A stretch of DNA of 64,000 bases, from positions 1,488,001-1,552,000 of the forward strand of contig JAIWND010000002.1 of NCBI GenBank assembly GCA_025330725.1. Reading direction: 5' to 3'. The notes beneath the pieces were generated by a model. It saw nothing but the letters and a program-made list of their open reading frames with translations, searched no databases and was not told the DNA's origin. This DNA is from Chlamydoabsidia padenii. Its lineage: Eukaryota > Mucoromycota > Mucoromycetes > Mucorales > Cunninghamellaceae. Both the position numbers and the translations under genes were made by a program. Positions 13,179-25,606 of the stretch are shown here, one piece after another (position 1 is the first letter of the stretch; each line of letters begins with the position of its first letter).

Positions 13179-13318
13179 GTGTGATTGTTGCCAGTTGTTA
13201 GTTTAAACAAAACAAACCCGAAAAAAAGGGGAGAAGGAGAAAAAGAGGAAGAAAAGTACAAAGAAGACAAAAATAAAAATAGAAAAAGTCAAAGTTCAAA
13301 CCCACAAAAAAAAAAACA

Positions 13319-13332
13319 ATTGAAATCCCGAT
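13319..13332 (-). promoter_or_regulatory. CGGGATTT-type element in divergent promoter
   Basis: Reads ATCGGGATTTCAAT on the minus strand, about 140 bases upstream of the DCAF4-like ATG and 80 bases upstream of the plus-strand gene at 13412, so it could serve either. Confidence 0.5.
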
Positions 13333-13411
13333 AGTCTATTTTGGTTATATAAAGTGGAGAAAAATCATCATGTTTTTCATCATCATTTCTCAACATCTTT
13401 AATTAACAATC

Positions 13412-14243
13412 ATGGATAATCAAAGTACAAGCACACTCTCAATTCCTAGCAAGGAAACTCTAGACCAGCGTAAAGAAGGCATCCGAAACGTCTACCAAGC
13501 GAATGAAAGTGAACCCTACCCCCTCATCTCGGACGCTTCCGTAAGTGGATCTGCCATTGCCATTGATGTATCTTTCACTAATACTCTCTCTTTATAGCTT
13601 TTGTCTAATCTTTCCATCAAGGATCTTGCCGAATCGTATGTCTACTTGTGGTCTAAATACAATACGCTCAGTTCAAACCCCCAGTATGCCACTTTTCAAT
13701 TGTCTTGTCGTCTGTATGATCTATGCTGTCGTGCCAAAGTGTTGCACGAAGCCTATATGAAATACCTCTCACGACCTCCTACAAACATCAGCAAGCTTCC
13801 TTTTCATGCATGGATGGTGAGTTTTGTTTCAAAAGGTAAATGGTGTCAGAATGATTTATCATTTGATCTTTGATATATTAACTTTTTTAAAATCCCGACT
13901 TGCATGATGGAAAAAAAAAAAAGTGGACAATGGAGATATGCCACCCAAGGCTCATGCCGGCAAAAAATCTATTATGAAGTCTCTCCCATTAAATGAAACC
14001 ACTCGGCAACGTATACTTGATTTTGTCTCAACTTATGGACTTGGTTTACTTGCATGTGAAGAATTATTGCCTTTCGGATCTTTGAATACCATGACGAACT
14101 CTGAGTACACGCAACTGGAAACTTCTTTGAGTGATGTTAAAGATCAAATTATCTCTGTCTTTAATGAATCTTCAATCAATAGTGCATTTGAGCCGACGGC
14201 AGCAAAAGAACTTTATACCACGGTCAATGCCAATGGGAAATAG
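13412..14243 (+). CDS. Unrecognised 228-aa protein
   Basis: Exons 13412-13540, 13598-13835 and 13924-14243. The second donor was chosen at 13836 (GTAAAT) because a donor at 13817 breaks the frame, while 13836 joins it to the acceptor AAAAG ending at 13923. The protein is soluble and mostly helical, with a Y-V-Y-L-W-S-K-Y segment followed by a C-R-L-Y-D-L-C-C-R stretch at roughly residues 53-80; there is no signal peptide or membrane segment. I do not recognise the family. The 88-base second intron contains a reversed CGGGATTT element. Poly(A) signals AAATAAAT lie near 14318. Confidence 0.75.
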
Positions 14244-14699
14244 GCTTTTTTTTTGACTTTATCTTTATCTTGATGTACACACCTCCTTTATCTTCACTTT
14301 TCTAAATATATTTTATAAATAAATGCTGCTTAAACTTTATCACGTTACTTTTTACTGAAACCAGCCTACTATTTAATGTTTCAACTGGGAAATATGCAGG
14401 GAAGCGGGATTTAAAATAGTCGATCTTTACCCTTCAAAAAGTGAAAGGTAAAGGTACCAAAGAATAGCTCGATCCCTAACAGAAGAAAAAGAAAAAGAAA
14501 AAGAAGTACTATCATTCAGTATAATACCCTTTCATGTATGAATGGATCTATGGGAGTATGCCGCTTAGTCGAGTTACAAAAAGTGGGATTGACCGTCGGG
14601 CATTAAACATTTCTATGGGGAAAAAAAAGTGAAAAGGGAAGACCCGACTCATTTCTATCTTCTTTATTTGTTTATTTCTTGTCCTTCTTCTTCCATTTA
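14244..14699. other. Intergenic, promoter side of the broken PLD gene
   Basis: Contains the 3' UTR of the upstream gene, a GCGGGATTTAAAAT element at 14404-14417, a short GAAAAA-type repeat near 14480-14500 and a CT-rich leader at 14650-14698. No gene is seen. Confidence 0.5.
14404..14417 (+). promoter_or_regulatory. CGGGATTT-type element (CHR variant TTTAAA)
   Basis: GCGGGATTTAAAAT, about 300 bases upstream of the first recognisable exon of the broken PLD gene, in the same orientation as that gene. Confidence 0.45.
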
Positions 14700-14836
14700 G
14701 ACATTATACCACGTCTCGACAACTTGCTTGTAATGAAGATGCACGAATGAATCTATCCGACTTTTTGCAAAAGGTACGCATGTCCCTGACACAAAACTAA
14801 TCCACTAGAACTAACGAATAATGAACTCTCTCTCTC

Positions 14837-14867
<31 letters not shown>

Positions 14868-16064
14868 GTCCATGTCATTCGCCAGTGCTATTATTGACAA
14901 ACCAACAAGCACAAAGTCAAGCGTCTAAACACTTGGACTCCTTTCTTAAACTTGAATGTCGTGATGACAATGGTCATGCCACAATATGCTGAACCAACTA
15001 TTTGCTGCTGCTGATCAAGACATGGAAACTGAAAATGACAAACAGTTGGATAGATTACTCCAGTCTCAAGTGGTCACTTTATTCAAAACAATGTTTGGAC
15101 CAGATGGATTTGACGGTACTCCTCCTCCTGGTGAATTACATAATACTATCAACTCCACCGAAGGCTCATCTCGACCCGCTCGTTATGATGATCAAGGCTG
15201 AAACCTTACACTTGGAAAAACTCGCCTTGGAATACGATACTTATGATAGGGACGATGATGATGGATCAGATTAAGAACAAACAATCGGCGGTGTACAAGC
15301 TCGTGGTATGACTCCTTCTCGTGATAAATTCCAAACGGTGGAAAGGAAACGATATTGTCGCAATCAGTATCGACGTCAAGGTGGTGTGTCATGTCAGGAA
15401 TTCCGACCTTGCTCTTACTTGAACTCGTTGCCATCGGATACATACTGCATTCCTATATTCTTCCCATCTGGAGAAATCTATAATGAAAATAGGAGGGGTT
15501 GGGAAGGATGAAAAAAAAAATGATACTGATTTGTTTTTGTTTTTTTTTGTTTTTTTACTTGTATACATAGATGTTCCATGGTACTTTGTCCATAGCGAAA
15601 AAGACATTACATATTGCCGTATTCTCACTTACTGACAACAAGGCTGCGAATGTATTGATAGATGCCAAGGAACGCGGGGTAGATGTCAAGATCGTTACTA
15701 ATAATGATCAATTGGATTGTGAAGGAGCGGATATACGAAGACTTTACCAAAAATATGGGATACCCTTCAAGACAGATGACAGGTAATGATACATATATAA
15801 GAAAAACAGGAGGGCTAATACTTGTCTGGCTAACTTGACATCTTTATAGTGAACAATTTATGCATTACAAATTTGCTGTCATTGATGAACACATTGTCAT
15901 AACTGGTAGCTTTAATTGATCTATAGGGTAAGACAAACAAACAAAAAATAGGTCTTGCTCGATTCAAAAACCGAGAAAATGTAATCATCACCAATATACT
16001 ATCCTCGGCGAAAGCTTATAGTAATGAATTCCAGACACTTTGGCAGACTCTCCATTATGAATAA
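14700..16064 (+). pseudogene. Broken PLD-family (MitoPLD/Zucchini-like) gene
   Basis: Coding fragments are visible but do not form one frame. The 3' half is clear: a segment from 15571 continues through an intron (15783-15849) to MHYKFAVIDEH, the H-x-K-x4-D catalytic motif, then ITGSFN followed directly by TGA (15917-15919) where the family has Trp (GS-[FL]-N-W). The downstream remnant FKNRENVIITN and a last helix ending at TAA 16062-16064 remain readable, but reaching them needs a 24-base 'intron' (15927-15950), too short to be normal. The 5' half (14700-15500) shows frame changes near 14980 and 15160 and an in-frame stop near 15272. I read this as a decayed gene for a phosphodiesterase/nuclease of the PLD family. 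Sequencing error at several independent sites is the less likely alternative. Confidence 0.75.
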
Positions 16065-16577
16065 AGGATGTAACATTAGGTCTATAGGAATAGAACAATT
16101 GCATGATCTGGCTTGGATTAGTTATAGTTATTTTTATTGTACTTGGTTAATAAATAGACAACACTATTGCTTATTAATAAAAAATGGATGTCAAACTGCA
16201 TTTGTATTAGTTAAAATGTCCCCACAGTTTTTGATTGTATGATACAGAACTGTGAACCTTTCCATATCATGTAAACCCCGCTATTCATGCCGCCAAGTAA
16301 ATGAAAACTCCGATATCCTTTTTTGGGGGATCATGGCCCCTTGTTTATATTGTAAAGAGGCACCTATCTATAAAGACAATGAGATTGTTAAATAATATGT
16401 TCTATATGGTTTTTATTGACGTGGTTTTTTAAACACAAACAAAATGCAGATAGTAAAAAAGAATGAGGGGGGATGATATGTGTAGAAGTTAACTAACTAG
16501 ATGGAGGATACGTAAATGATAAATAAAAGTAAAAAAAAAAAAAAAGGATAATGATGTTAAAACAATGATGAGGTAAA
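16065..16577. other. Intergenic / DBP4 3' UTR
   Basis: AT-rich and between converging genes. It contains 3' flanks only; I see no additional gene or RNA. Confidence 0.5.
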
Positions 16578-19477
16578 TCATAGTGCGCCCAAGAGCTTCA
16601 GTGCCAAAGCTTCTTGATCTTGAATAGTTTCTGGTTGATCCACTTGAAGAACCCGTTTCTTGGGACTAGAGTCGTCGTCTTGTTCATCATCACTTGATTT
16701 CTGGAACCATTTTCGTTTTTGAGTAGGTTTGTCTTGTTCGTCGTCATCAGAAGAAGAGAGGCTATCTTGATCCATTTCGTCATCGTCTTGACTGTATTCG
16801 TCTTGTTCATCAGAGTCGTATTCAGCACCTTGTTCACGAGCCTAATTGATCAGAAAGAAGAAAAAAAAAAAAGAGGGGAGTGAGTGAGTTTATTGCCAGT
16901 GTATATCACATATTAGTCACTTACTTCTTTTTCCTTCATCTTGCGCTTATACTTTTTATCAGCCCGTTTCTGTTTAGCCAAAGCCTTGTCATCCACATCA
17001 GCCATCTTCATCAATTCACCTGTTTCACTGATGAATGCATCTTTTTGCGCCTTGGCATCACCATCCTTCAAAAAGTCAGCTTCATCCACCATTTCATAAA
17101 GTTGATGTGGCTATATATATATATATATATATAAATAGAAAAACATTAGTATATTGTTTGGGAAAGAGTTGTTACCCAACTTTACCTTTCCTTCGTCATC
17201 AAAGACAAGTTTTTCACCCTTGGACGATCGTTTAGCAAGTTCCTTTTTACCCATCTTGGCTTGTCGTTTAGAGAGATTGTCGGCTTTGGTGTCCTATTAT
17301 AATGAATCAACATTTAGTACTCTATACTATTACATCAAACTTGATTGTGATTTTACCTTCATATTATCATCAGAGTCACTATCCAGAGCATGATCTTTAC
17401 GGCCAATGGTCATAAAGTCATCGTCATCGTCATCACCACCGAGTTTATCACCTTCATAATCCACCAACTTGGTGTAATGTTCAGAGAGAATATCCTGATT
17501 ACGTTTCTGGAACATACGATCATACTTGGTCTTGGCCTTGAAAAAAAAAAAAAAGAAGAAGAGTGTGTTAATATATTAAATCGTCAATCCACTTTTTTAC
17601 TTGTTTTTACCTTTTGTGTTTCCTTTTCTTCTTCTTCGTCTTCATCGTCTTCATCATCAGTGGCGGATTTAGCAGGGGCAGCTTTGAGAGGACCCACAGA
17701 TTTTTCAGCTTTCTTGACAAACTTGATCTTTGGAGTACCAGCCAAACCAAGAGAGTGGGCAAATTCATCAGCAGGTAATTCCGTCACCTTGAATATGTTT
17801 TTCTTTCGTTGAAGGTATACTGATCGCATATACGCTACGAATGCCTACAATACAAAAGAGAGAGAGAGTATGAGAGAGAGAGAGAGAGAGAGAGAGTGCG
17901 ATAATATTATTATATACAGCCTACCCTTTGACCCAAATACTTGATTTCGGGATCTTGGAAACAGAAGCTCTGTAGTTGAGTTCGAATGGATTGTTGTTTG
18001 TTTGACTTGATCTTGATTTCTTCAATAGGTACCTTCTTGTTCTTGAGTTCCTCCAGCATACCATCCTTTTCAGTGGGCACCAACATTAAAAGAGCATGAC
18101 CTTCAGCATCAAACCGAGCAGTACGACCAGCACGATGGATATAGGTATCAGCATCTTCAGGACAATCCAATTGCACTACCCAATCAACAGCAGGGAAATC
18201 CAACCCACGAGCAGCAATGTCGGTACAAAACAAGATAGCATGTTGTTTATGTGTAAATTGGCGGAAGATATCGACTCGTTTGGTTTGCTTTTGTTTGCCG
18301 TGGAGATGGATGATTGGTATACCAGGTTGAAGTTTACAAAAGGTTTCGTAAACGAATCGAGTCTGTTTGCAGCTGGACAAGAATACAATCACCTTGCTCT
18401 TGAGATGAGTCTTGATAAATGAGTAGAGGATATCGAGCTTGTCTTGTAATTCGCATACTACATAATGTTGAGTCAATTTTTGAGGTGTGCTGTGTTCCGC
18501 TTGTTCGTGTACTGCTACATATTCAGGGTCCTTGAGACTGAGTCGTGCCAAATCCTTAACAGATCGTGTTTGAGTTGCTGAGAAGAGTAGGGTTTGTCGT
18601 TGTTTAGGAAGATTTTCTATCACTGCATTGATGGTGCGTTGAAAACCCATATCCATGATCCGATCCGCTTCGTCCAAGACTATCAAACAATTTGTAGTCA
18701 AGTTAGTTATAAGCCTATTCCCTTGATTTTTCCTTTATAATGTTCTTTACCTAGTACTTGAAGATTATCACAATTGAAGCCCACAGTTTGATCCATGTGT
18801 TGAAGTAGACGACCAGGAGTAGCCACCAAGATATTCATATGAGCAATACGTTCTTGTTCGACTTGTAGTTCTTTACCACCAATAATCAACCCAGCAGAGA
18901 AAGTATGTGTGCGACCAATCTTTTTCAAGACTTCAAAGATTTGTACAGCCAATTCACGAGTGGGAGAGATGATCAAGGCACCAAGACCATCAGAAGCATT
19001 CCAGTGCGATCGGTAAAGAATATCGAGTACCTAGTATAAATATATCAATTAGTAAAATAATAATAATAATAATAATAATACTCGAGTCTGCTGTTATTCC
19101 TACACTTTACCGGAATCAAGAAGGAGAGAGTTTTGCCACTACCAGTTTTAGCAGCACCCAATACATCCCGCTTAGCTAAAGCAAGAGGAAGAGCCTTGCG
19201 TTGGATTTCCGTTAGTTGTGTGAAACCCGCTTTCTTCAAACCATCCTTTGTTCGATCAGAGAGAGGTAAGTCATTAAAGTATTTTGAGTCAACAAACGCT
19301 TCCTATCAAGTATAAAAGTAAGGGTTAGTATAAAAGAGCAGATTCAGGTTACGAGTCGATACTTACAGGGTTGGCAAGTTTTGTTTCAATGGTATTGATG
19401 GCAGCTTGTTCGTTACGTCGGCGTATCACACGTTGACTTTCCTTCTTTTCCGGTTGTTTTGTTTTATGAGGAGACAT
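16578..19477 (-). CDS. DBP4: DEAD-box RNA helicase Dbp4/DDX10
   Basis: Nine exons (19367-19477, 19111-19302, 18751-19030, 17925-18679, 17611-17844, 17357-17536, 17186-17293, 16925-17110, 16578-16841) give 769 residues. In order: a basic N-terminus; Q motif GFTQLTEIQ (~63-71); Walker [24 protein letters not shown] in [16 protein letters not shown]; then the C-lobe with [12 protein letters not shown] and HRAGRTAR. The long acidic and lysine-rich C-terminal tail, the [23 protein letters not shown] region and the EFAHSLGL motif match Dbp4/DDX10, which releases snoRNAs from pre-ribosomes in the nucleolus. Several introns hold simple repeats (AT near 17113, GA near 17870). It shares a 198-base divergent promoter with RRP4. 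Confidence 0.93.
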
Positions 19478-19675
19478 TAATATATAGATCAAAAGTAAAA
19501 GAAGTAGTAAGAAGAAGAAGAAAAAAAAAAAAAAAAAAAAAAAGTTCAGATGAATTTTATTTCCCACCAGCCACCACCAACGAGTCGGGATTTAGACTTG
19601 ATTTTTTTTTTTGTATAAAGTATGAAAACTTTTGCCCTTTCCTCTTTCTTATTTCAACCTATAACACTTTTACAC
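19478..19675. promoter_or_regulatory. Divergent DBP4-RRP4 promoter
   Basis: Only 198 bases separate the two start codons. It contains a T-run on the DBP4-sense strand (19515-19543) and GTCGGGATTTAGAC at 19584-19597, about 90 bases from the RRP4 ATG and in its orientation. Both products act in rRNA maturation, so a common control is plausible. Confidence 0.7.
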
Positions 19676-20907
19676 ATGGATTTACGCATCTTATCACCAG
19701 TATCGACCGATCAAGTCACGGCACGTACCAAACCCGATGGCAAAAGTATGGATATTGATCAATACGACACACCACTTGTTAATCCTGGGGAAACTGTCAC
19801 CACTGATCAACAATTTATGAGAGGTCATGGGACTTATGCTGAAGAAGAAGGGTCTGCTGTGATATCTTCTGTTGCTGGTACGGTAGAACGGGTCAACAAA
19901 TTACTCTCTGTGCGTCCTTTGAAAAGTCGATATACACCAGAAATTGGGGATATTGTGGTGGGTCGCATTACAGAGGTAACGAACAACATTGGAACGAAGA
20001 CTAAAGACTGAGGGAGGGGAAAACTTACATTATTGTTTTATATATAGGTGGCCATGAAACGTTGGAAGGTAGATGTTAACGGTCGACAAGACGCCATGTT
20101 ATTACTTAGCTCAGTCAGTTTGCCCGGTGGTGTACAGGTAAAAATGATAGAAAACTTTTCACATTCCATTTGATGCTCATCCCTTCTTCTTTTATAGAGA
20201 CGTAAAACTGAATCGGATGAACTCCAAATGCGGCAATTCTTCTCCGAGGGTGATGTGTTGGTGGTAAGTGCTTGTTGTATCTTTACTCTGCATAATACTA
20301 ACTTGAATCTTTCAAGGCCGAAGTACAAAGCTTTTATTCGGACGGAACGATGGGACTTCATACACGTGGATTCAAGTTTTGCAAACTAAGAAACGGATCC
20401 TTCCTTTGTGTTCCTCCTGTATTGGTACAACGATGTAAATCACAATTCCATACTTTACCGTGCGGTGTAGATATCATCTTGGGTTTGAATGGATACATTT
20501 GGGTCAACAAAAAGTTACAAGGTTTATCTAATGTGGCAACTGATGATTTTGATACAAGTGTTGTCTACTCTAGTGTAAATGATGTAAGTATATGGATGAT
20601 TCTACTGAATATTGGTTATTCACTTTTAATTTTAATAGCCTATTGAATCAGAAGAACGTAATGATATTGCTCGTGTAATTAACTGTATTGCTGCTTTGGC
20701 CAAACAATACATGTATATTAATGATACCATTGTGGTTTACACTTATGAAGGTAATTAATTAATCATCCATGAAACAGGAATCACCAAGAAATCTCATTCC
20801 TTTCTTCTTGTTATATAGCATCTTTATCTTATTCTGTCAAGGAATTACTCCAACTCGACGTCATCGAATCTGTCACTAATGAAGCCAAATCTCGAATGAA
20901 TGCCTAG
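19676..20907 (+). CDS. RRP4: RNA exosome subunit Rrp4 (EXOSC2)
   Basis: Exons 19676-19975, 20048-20137, 20198-20263, 20317-20583, 20639-20750 and 20819-20907 give 307 residues. The N-terminal domain ends in P-G-E-x-V-T and the R-G-H-G-T motif. An S1 domain follows (GDIVVGRITE...RWKVDVNGRQDAMLLLS), then a KH-type domain with G-x-N-G-x-I-W-V. This order is diagnostic for Rrp4, one of the three RNA-binding cap subunits of the nuclear/cytoplasmic exosome. The ATG at 19676 was preferred over the in-frame ATG at 19622 because MDLRILSP starts right after the promoter/leader and fits the family N-terminus. Poly(A) signals AATAAATAATAAA lie near 20983. Confidence 0.93.
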
Positions 20908-21060
20908 ATTAATTAGACTCCCCAATTCCACATAGTACATATTGTCTTCTTATCATCTCATATTACATTTACCAAATTATAAAATAAATAATAAAACACC
21001 AATGATGCCTCTTTGTCTTCTTCGCGTCTATTGGTATGCATACACTACCTCCTCGGTTAT

Positions 21061-21076
21061 GTCGGGATTTGAAAAT
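21061..21076 (+). promoter_or_regulatory. CGGGATTTGAAA element, distal copy
   Basis: GTCGGGATTTGAAAAT, about 290 bases upstream of the AP-3 delta ATG and in its orientation. Confidence 0.55.
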
Positions 21077-21267
21077 ATGCCTCTTTTTTTTTTTTTACAA
21101 ATCATAACTAAAAGTGTTGATGCTGGGGAGAGAGAAGGAGAAAGGAATTTATGTATTATTTTATCATCAATGAAATATATTGGCAACAGGCTGGTATGGT
21201 TGGATAGGGTGTCTTGCCTTTTCTGATTTCCAGCGGTATCAACCATTGATCGTTCTCATTTGGAATA

Positions 21268-21282
21268 GTCGGGATTTGAAAT
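21268..21282 (+). promoter_or_regulatory. CGGGATTTGAAA element, proximal copy
   Basis: GTCGGGATTTGAAAT, 86 bases upstream of the AP-3 delta ATG, followed by a TTTTCCCTC-rich leader. Confidence 0.6.
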
Positions 21283-21353
21283 ACAAAATAAAGTCCCAGC
21301 CCGTTTCAACTTTTCCCTCTTCTTTTTTCTTTACCCTCCTTTTGCTCTCATTC

Positions 21354-24300
21354 ATGTTTGAAAAAACCTTGACTGATCTCATCCGTGGGATACGGGCCAA
21401 CAAGAAGAATGAACAAAAATACATCTCTGTTTGTCTTCAAGAAATCCGAAACGAAGTCAAGTCAAACGATGCTGACATCAAGGCCATGGCTGTTGCGAAA
21501 TTAACCTATGTAAGTCAGACGAAACAATTGGGGGATGGTATGTATTTGCGTTTAATTAACTTACTTGGCACGTGTGCCTTATTATTATTTATAGTTACAA
21601 ATGCTAGGTTATGATATGTCTTGGGCCTCTTTTCACATTGTGGAAGTGATGTCAAGTCCTCGTTTTCTTTACAAACGAAGTGGATATCTTGCTGCTACTC
21701 AATCTTTCCAACAAGATACTGATGTCCTCATGTTGACGACTAATCTAATCAAAAAGGTAATATATAGAACTGAGGGGGAGAGAGGGAAGGAAGGAGTTGA
21801 TAGGATGAACGAATAAAGTGAACGTAATCTAATTATAAATATATATATATATATACTGTACTAGGACCTGGCCTCTCCCAATCCTCTAGATATTAGTGTT
21901 GCGGTGAATGGACTCTCTCATATTGTGACCCATGACCTTGCTCGAGATTTGTGTCAAGATTTGGTGGCCATGTTGAATCACTCTCGGCCATATATCAGGA
22001 AAAAGGTGATCTTGATGTTATACAAGGTGTTTTTAAAGTATCCCGAGGCACTTCGTCTCAGCTTCCCTCGAATCAAAGAAAAACTGGAAGATGCCGATCC
22101 TTGTAAGTAAATATTTACAACTGATTCTTAATCAACTAAATTATAATTACTTGTAAAACAGCTGTTGTCTCAGCTGTTGTAGGTGTGATTTGTGAACTTG
22201 CCCGGAAGAACCCAAAGAGTTATCTCTCATTGGCCCCTCAACTCTTTAAACTATTGACTACTTCCTCAAACAATTGGATGTTAATCAAGATTATTAAACT
22301 GGTAAGATGACAAATGGATCAATTAGAATCTCATTCTTTTTTTTTTAAAAAAAAAAAAAAAAATAGTTTGCTTCCTTGACACCATTGGAACCTCGTTTGA
22401 TCAAAAAACTATTGCCTCCATTGACATCTTTGATCCAAACAACCCCTGCTATGTCTCTCTTGTATGAATGTATTTATACTGTTATAACTGGTGGATTCTT
22501 GGAAGCTGCTGGTGAATCAAGTCATGCTTTAGCATCAACCTGTGCAAAGAAGCTGCGAACCTTCCTCGAAGATCCTGATCAGAATTGTAAGTCACTTTTA
22601 TACCATAAATTATCATGCTCACCACACAATTCTACATTATAGTGAAATATGTCGGTCTTCTTGCAATGGGAAAACTACTTTTGACTCATCCTAAACTGGT
22701 GGCCGAACAAAAAGATCTTATTTTGGAATGTATTGATGATGAAGATATTAGTATCAGATTACGTGCATTGGATTTGGTGGTTGGACTGGTAGGAAAGAGA
22801 CACACACACACAAAAGAAGTATAACATTTAACCATCATCTTTTTGTGTAGGTTAATCGGAAGAACACGATGGACATTGTCAAACGATTAGTATCCCATCT
22901 CCTTATCCCTTCTTCAGAAAACTCACCTTCCTCGATTCACGAACCTTCCACTATTTTGGATCCGATTTATAGAACCGACATTATCAACCGCATTGTCTTT
23001 ATTTGCTCTCAGAATCAATATCACAACATTACGAACTTTGAATGGTATATCTCTATCTTGGTTGGAATCACTCACACGGCCGGAGTTAACGTTGGTGAAC
23101 TACTCATGAGCCAGCTAATGGATGTTGCCGTCAGGGTCAAAAGTGTCCGAGAATATTGTGTCAAACAAATGGTAATATTATAAAAACAAGGCAGGGAAAG
23201 AGTATGACTTGCTAACTTTTATGTCTAGTTCCGTCTACTCTCTGATCGTCAATTCTTGGAAACATGCAAGAAACGGGACTCCAATATTGAAGTACTGACT
23301 GCTGCTGCTTGGATTTGTGGTGAATACTGCAAGTAAGTATAGGAAATACAGATACTATACTTGTTGAACGAAGCTAATACTCTCTCTATATGATTGCATT
23401 TATATAGTTATTTGGATGATATACCGACAACTTTGGAATGTTTATTGACACCTACGGCATCAAAATTACCCGTCAAAGTCCAAGCCGTCTATGTACAAAA
23501 TATAATGAAGATCTATGCATACTGGGTGACAGAATTGACTCATCAATGGAATCCTGAACTACAAGGTGAATTCCTCAAGGTGACTCAAGTAATGACTGAC
23601 AAAATGGACATGTTTACAAGAAGCTCCGACATTGAAGTCCAGGAACGGGTAAATATTAGCTTTTTAAGGGTTGTATATAGGTATCAAGTACTCACTTGTT
23701 TCTTTTTTTTTTTTTTTTTTTTTTTGTTTTAAAAATAGGCTTGTAATGTAAAGACGATATTTAAGATTATCATTGACACGGTGTCTGGATTCACTGGTGC
23801 TGACGAAGGTGCTCCAATTGTCCTCGAAGGTCTTCCTGGTCTATTCTTTATCTATGAACTCAACCCTGTCGCTCCCAAGGCCCAGAAAAAGGTCCCTGTA
23901 CCTGAAGGACTTGATTTGGATGCTTGGATTAATGCTCCTTTGCCTGACTTGATGCCTGACATGTACTCTGATGACTCCTCCATAGAAGATGATGGTTACA
24001 AAATGGGATCTGGCTTGAAATCGAAATCCAAAAAGAAGAAGAACAAACATTCGAAACGACGCAATAGTGGGGAAAACGACGAAGAAAAGGAAAGGGTAAG
24101 ACCAGTTGTTGTTGTTTTTTTTTAAAAAAAAAAAAGGGGGGGGATATTTGTATAGGGTGACTCAACTCTTTCTTTTTTTTTTTTTTTTTTTTTTTCTTTA
24201 CATCATTATTTAGCGACGAATGGCTCGGGCGGAGGCACACCGTAATGATCCTTACTATATCATGTCTGACAAGCCTGAACAAAAACGACGAGACCAACTT

Positions 24301-25065
24301 TTGGAATTAGACGAGGAAGAAATTAACTCAATACCCATTGTGGAATTATCATTGGATGATACTGGTAGGCATAACAAAGAGAGAGAGAGAAAAAGAGGAA
24401 GGGGTGACGAACATTAGAATATGCGTACTAACCTGTATTTGGTTTATATTACTACTAGTAGGTGATAGATCGATGAAAAACAAGAAATCTAAAAAAGGCA
24501 GCAAGAAACGCAACCATACCAGGATACCTACACCACCACCACCTATCTATGCTGAAGAAGAAATGCCAGAGAATGCCGCCATATCGGGTAGCGATGACGA
24601 CGACGAGGATCAAGCCAATGATCACAAGAAGAACGTGAACAAGAAGAAAAAGGCGACTTACACCAAAAAGGACACACACGATATATTTGCCACCAAGGAC
24701 GAAGATGAATTACACAACGTCGATCTCAACACCCCTCTTGGTGAAGAAGAACGGTTCCCTCAATCCCAAACCTATCTCAGCCCTGAACAAGTTCGAGAAA
24801 ATGAAATGGCTCGATTAAAGGCGGAACGAAAGGAACAACGTGCTAAAGCTAAATCCAAAAAGGCTGCATCTGGTGAAAAGGTAAAGCAATTGGATTACAT
24901 GGATGATTAAAACTTGCTCACTTCCTTCCCATTTTATAGACAGCCACATCGAAAAAGAAGAAATCGAAATCGAAAACAGCAGATACCAATAACGAAACAA
25001 CCACTCTGGACGAACAAGTAGACCAAGGCAAGAAACCCAAGGACGCCAATCTAATCTCACTTTAG
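21354..25065 (+). CDS. APL5: AP-3 adaptor complex delta subunit
   Basis: Thirteen exons (21354-21509, 21595-21756, 21865-22102, 22162-22301, 22367-22586, 22643-22788, 22851-23171, 23229-23332, 23408-23648, 23739-24095, 24214-24364, 24462-24880, 24940-25065) give 926 residues. The first ~600 residues are an adaptin-type helical-repeat trunk starting MFEKTLTDLIRGIRANK, with K-Y-I-S-V-C-L-Q-E-I-R and the M-L-G-Y-D-M-S-W-A-S-F segment typical of AP-3 delta. A hinge rich in K/E/D follows and ends in lysine clusters; no long ear domain is evident. AP-3 carries cargo from Golgi/endosome to the vacuole. T-runs sit in the introns at 23649-23738 and 24096-24213. Poly(A) signal AAATAAA lies near 25170. 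Confidence 0.93.
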
Positions 25066-25606
25066 GATTTGGTCTTGATGTTTGTTTAGTTAGTCATAGG
25101 ATAGCATGCTTTATCATATATATCGTTGTCACTGTTGTTATATTATTTAGTATTATAATGAAAATCAAATAAACTCATGTGAATGAGGAACCACGAGATG
25201 ACATTGTGGTGGGGGACAAACAATCGGGAGGAACCATCAGCAATATGTAGATGTTTTACCTTTTGACATTGTGGGATGATGAATGCGTGATGATGCTATC
25301 TTATTCTGTATCAAGATAAGATTAATGTAAGAAGGTCGGTAGCAAAACCTGCACATGGAAAGGGTAAAATAAAAATAAAAAAAAGTAGCATGATGGAGGG
25401 ATTATGTGTGGTCAATTTCTCTGTTCTGATTGGCTGGAACTCGAGAGAGTGACACCATATTTGTTGAGATGATAAAGTCAGTTGCATGAATAGAAAAAGA
25501 AAAGCATGATTGGAGGGGTAACAGTGAAGTGTTTCCTTTAAACCTAAAGTTTGTCCTTTTATAAATGGAAGGCTACATGCCTTTTTTTCTTCTCCCTCCC
25601 TCCAAC
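25066..25606. other. Intergenic; acid phosphatase promoter
   Basis: 3' UTR of APL5, then promoter sequence with a possible TATA (TTTTATAAATGG near 25557-25568) and a CT-rich leader. I see no CGGGATTT element and no gene. Confidence 0.5.

Larger units (their letters stand above)
20908..21353. other. Intergenic; AP-3 delta promoter region
   Basis: Holds the RRP4 3' end and two copies of the CGGGATTTGAAA element (21061-21076 and 21268-21282, same orientation, 207 bases apart), then a CT-rich leader. No gene is seen. Confidence 0.6.
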
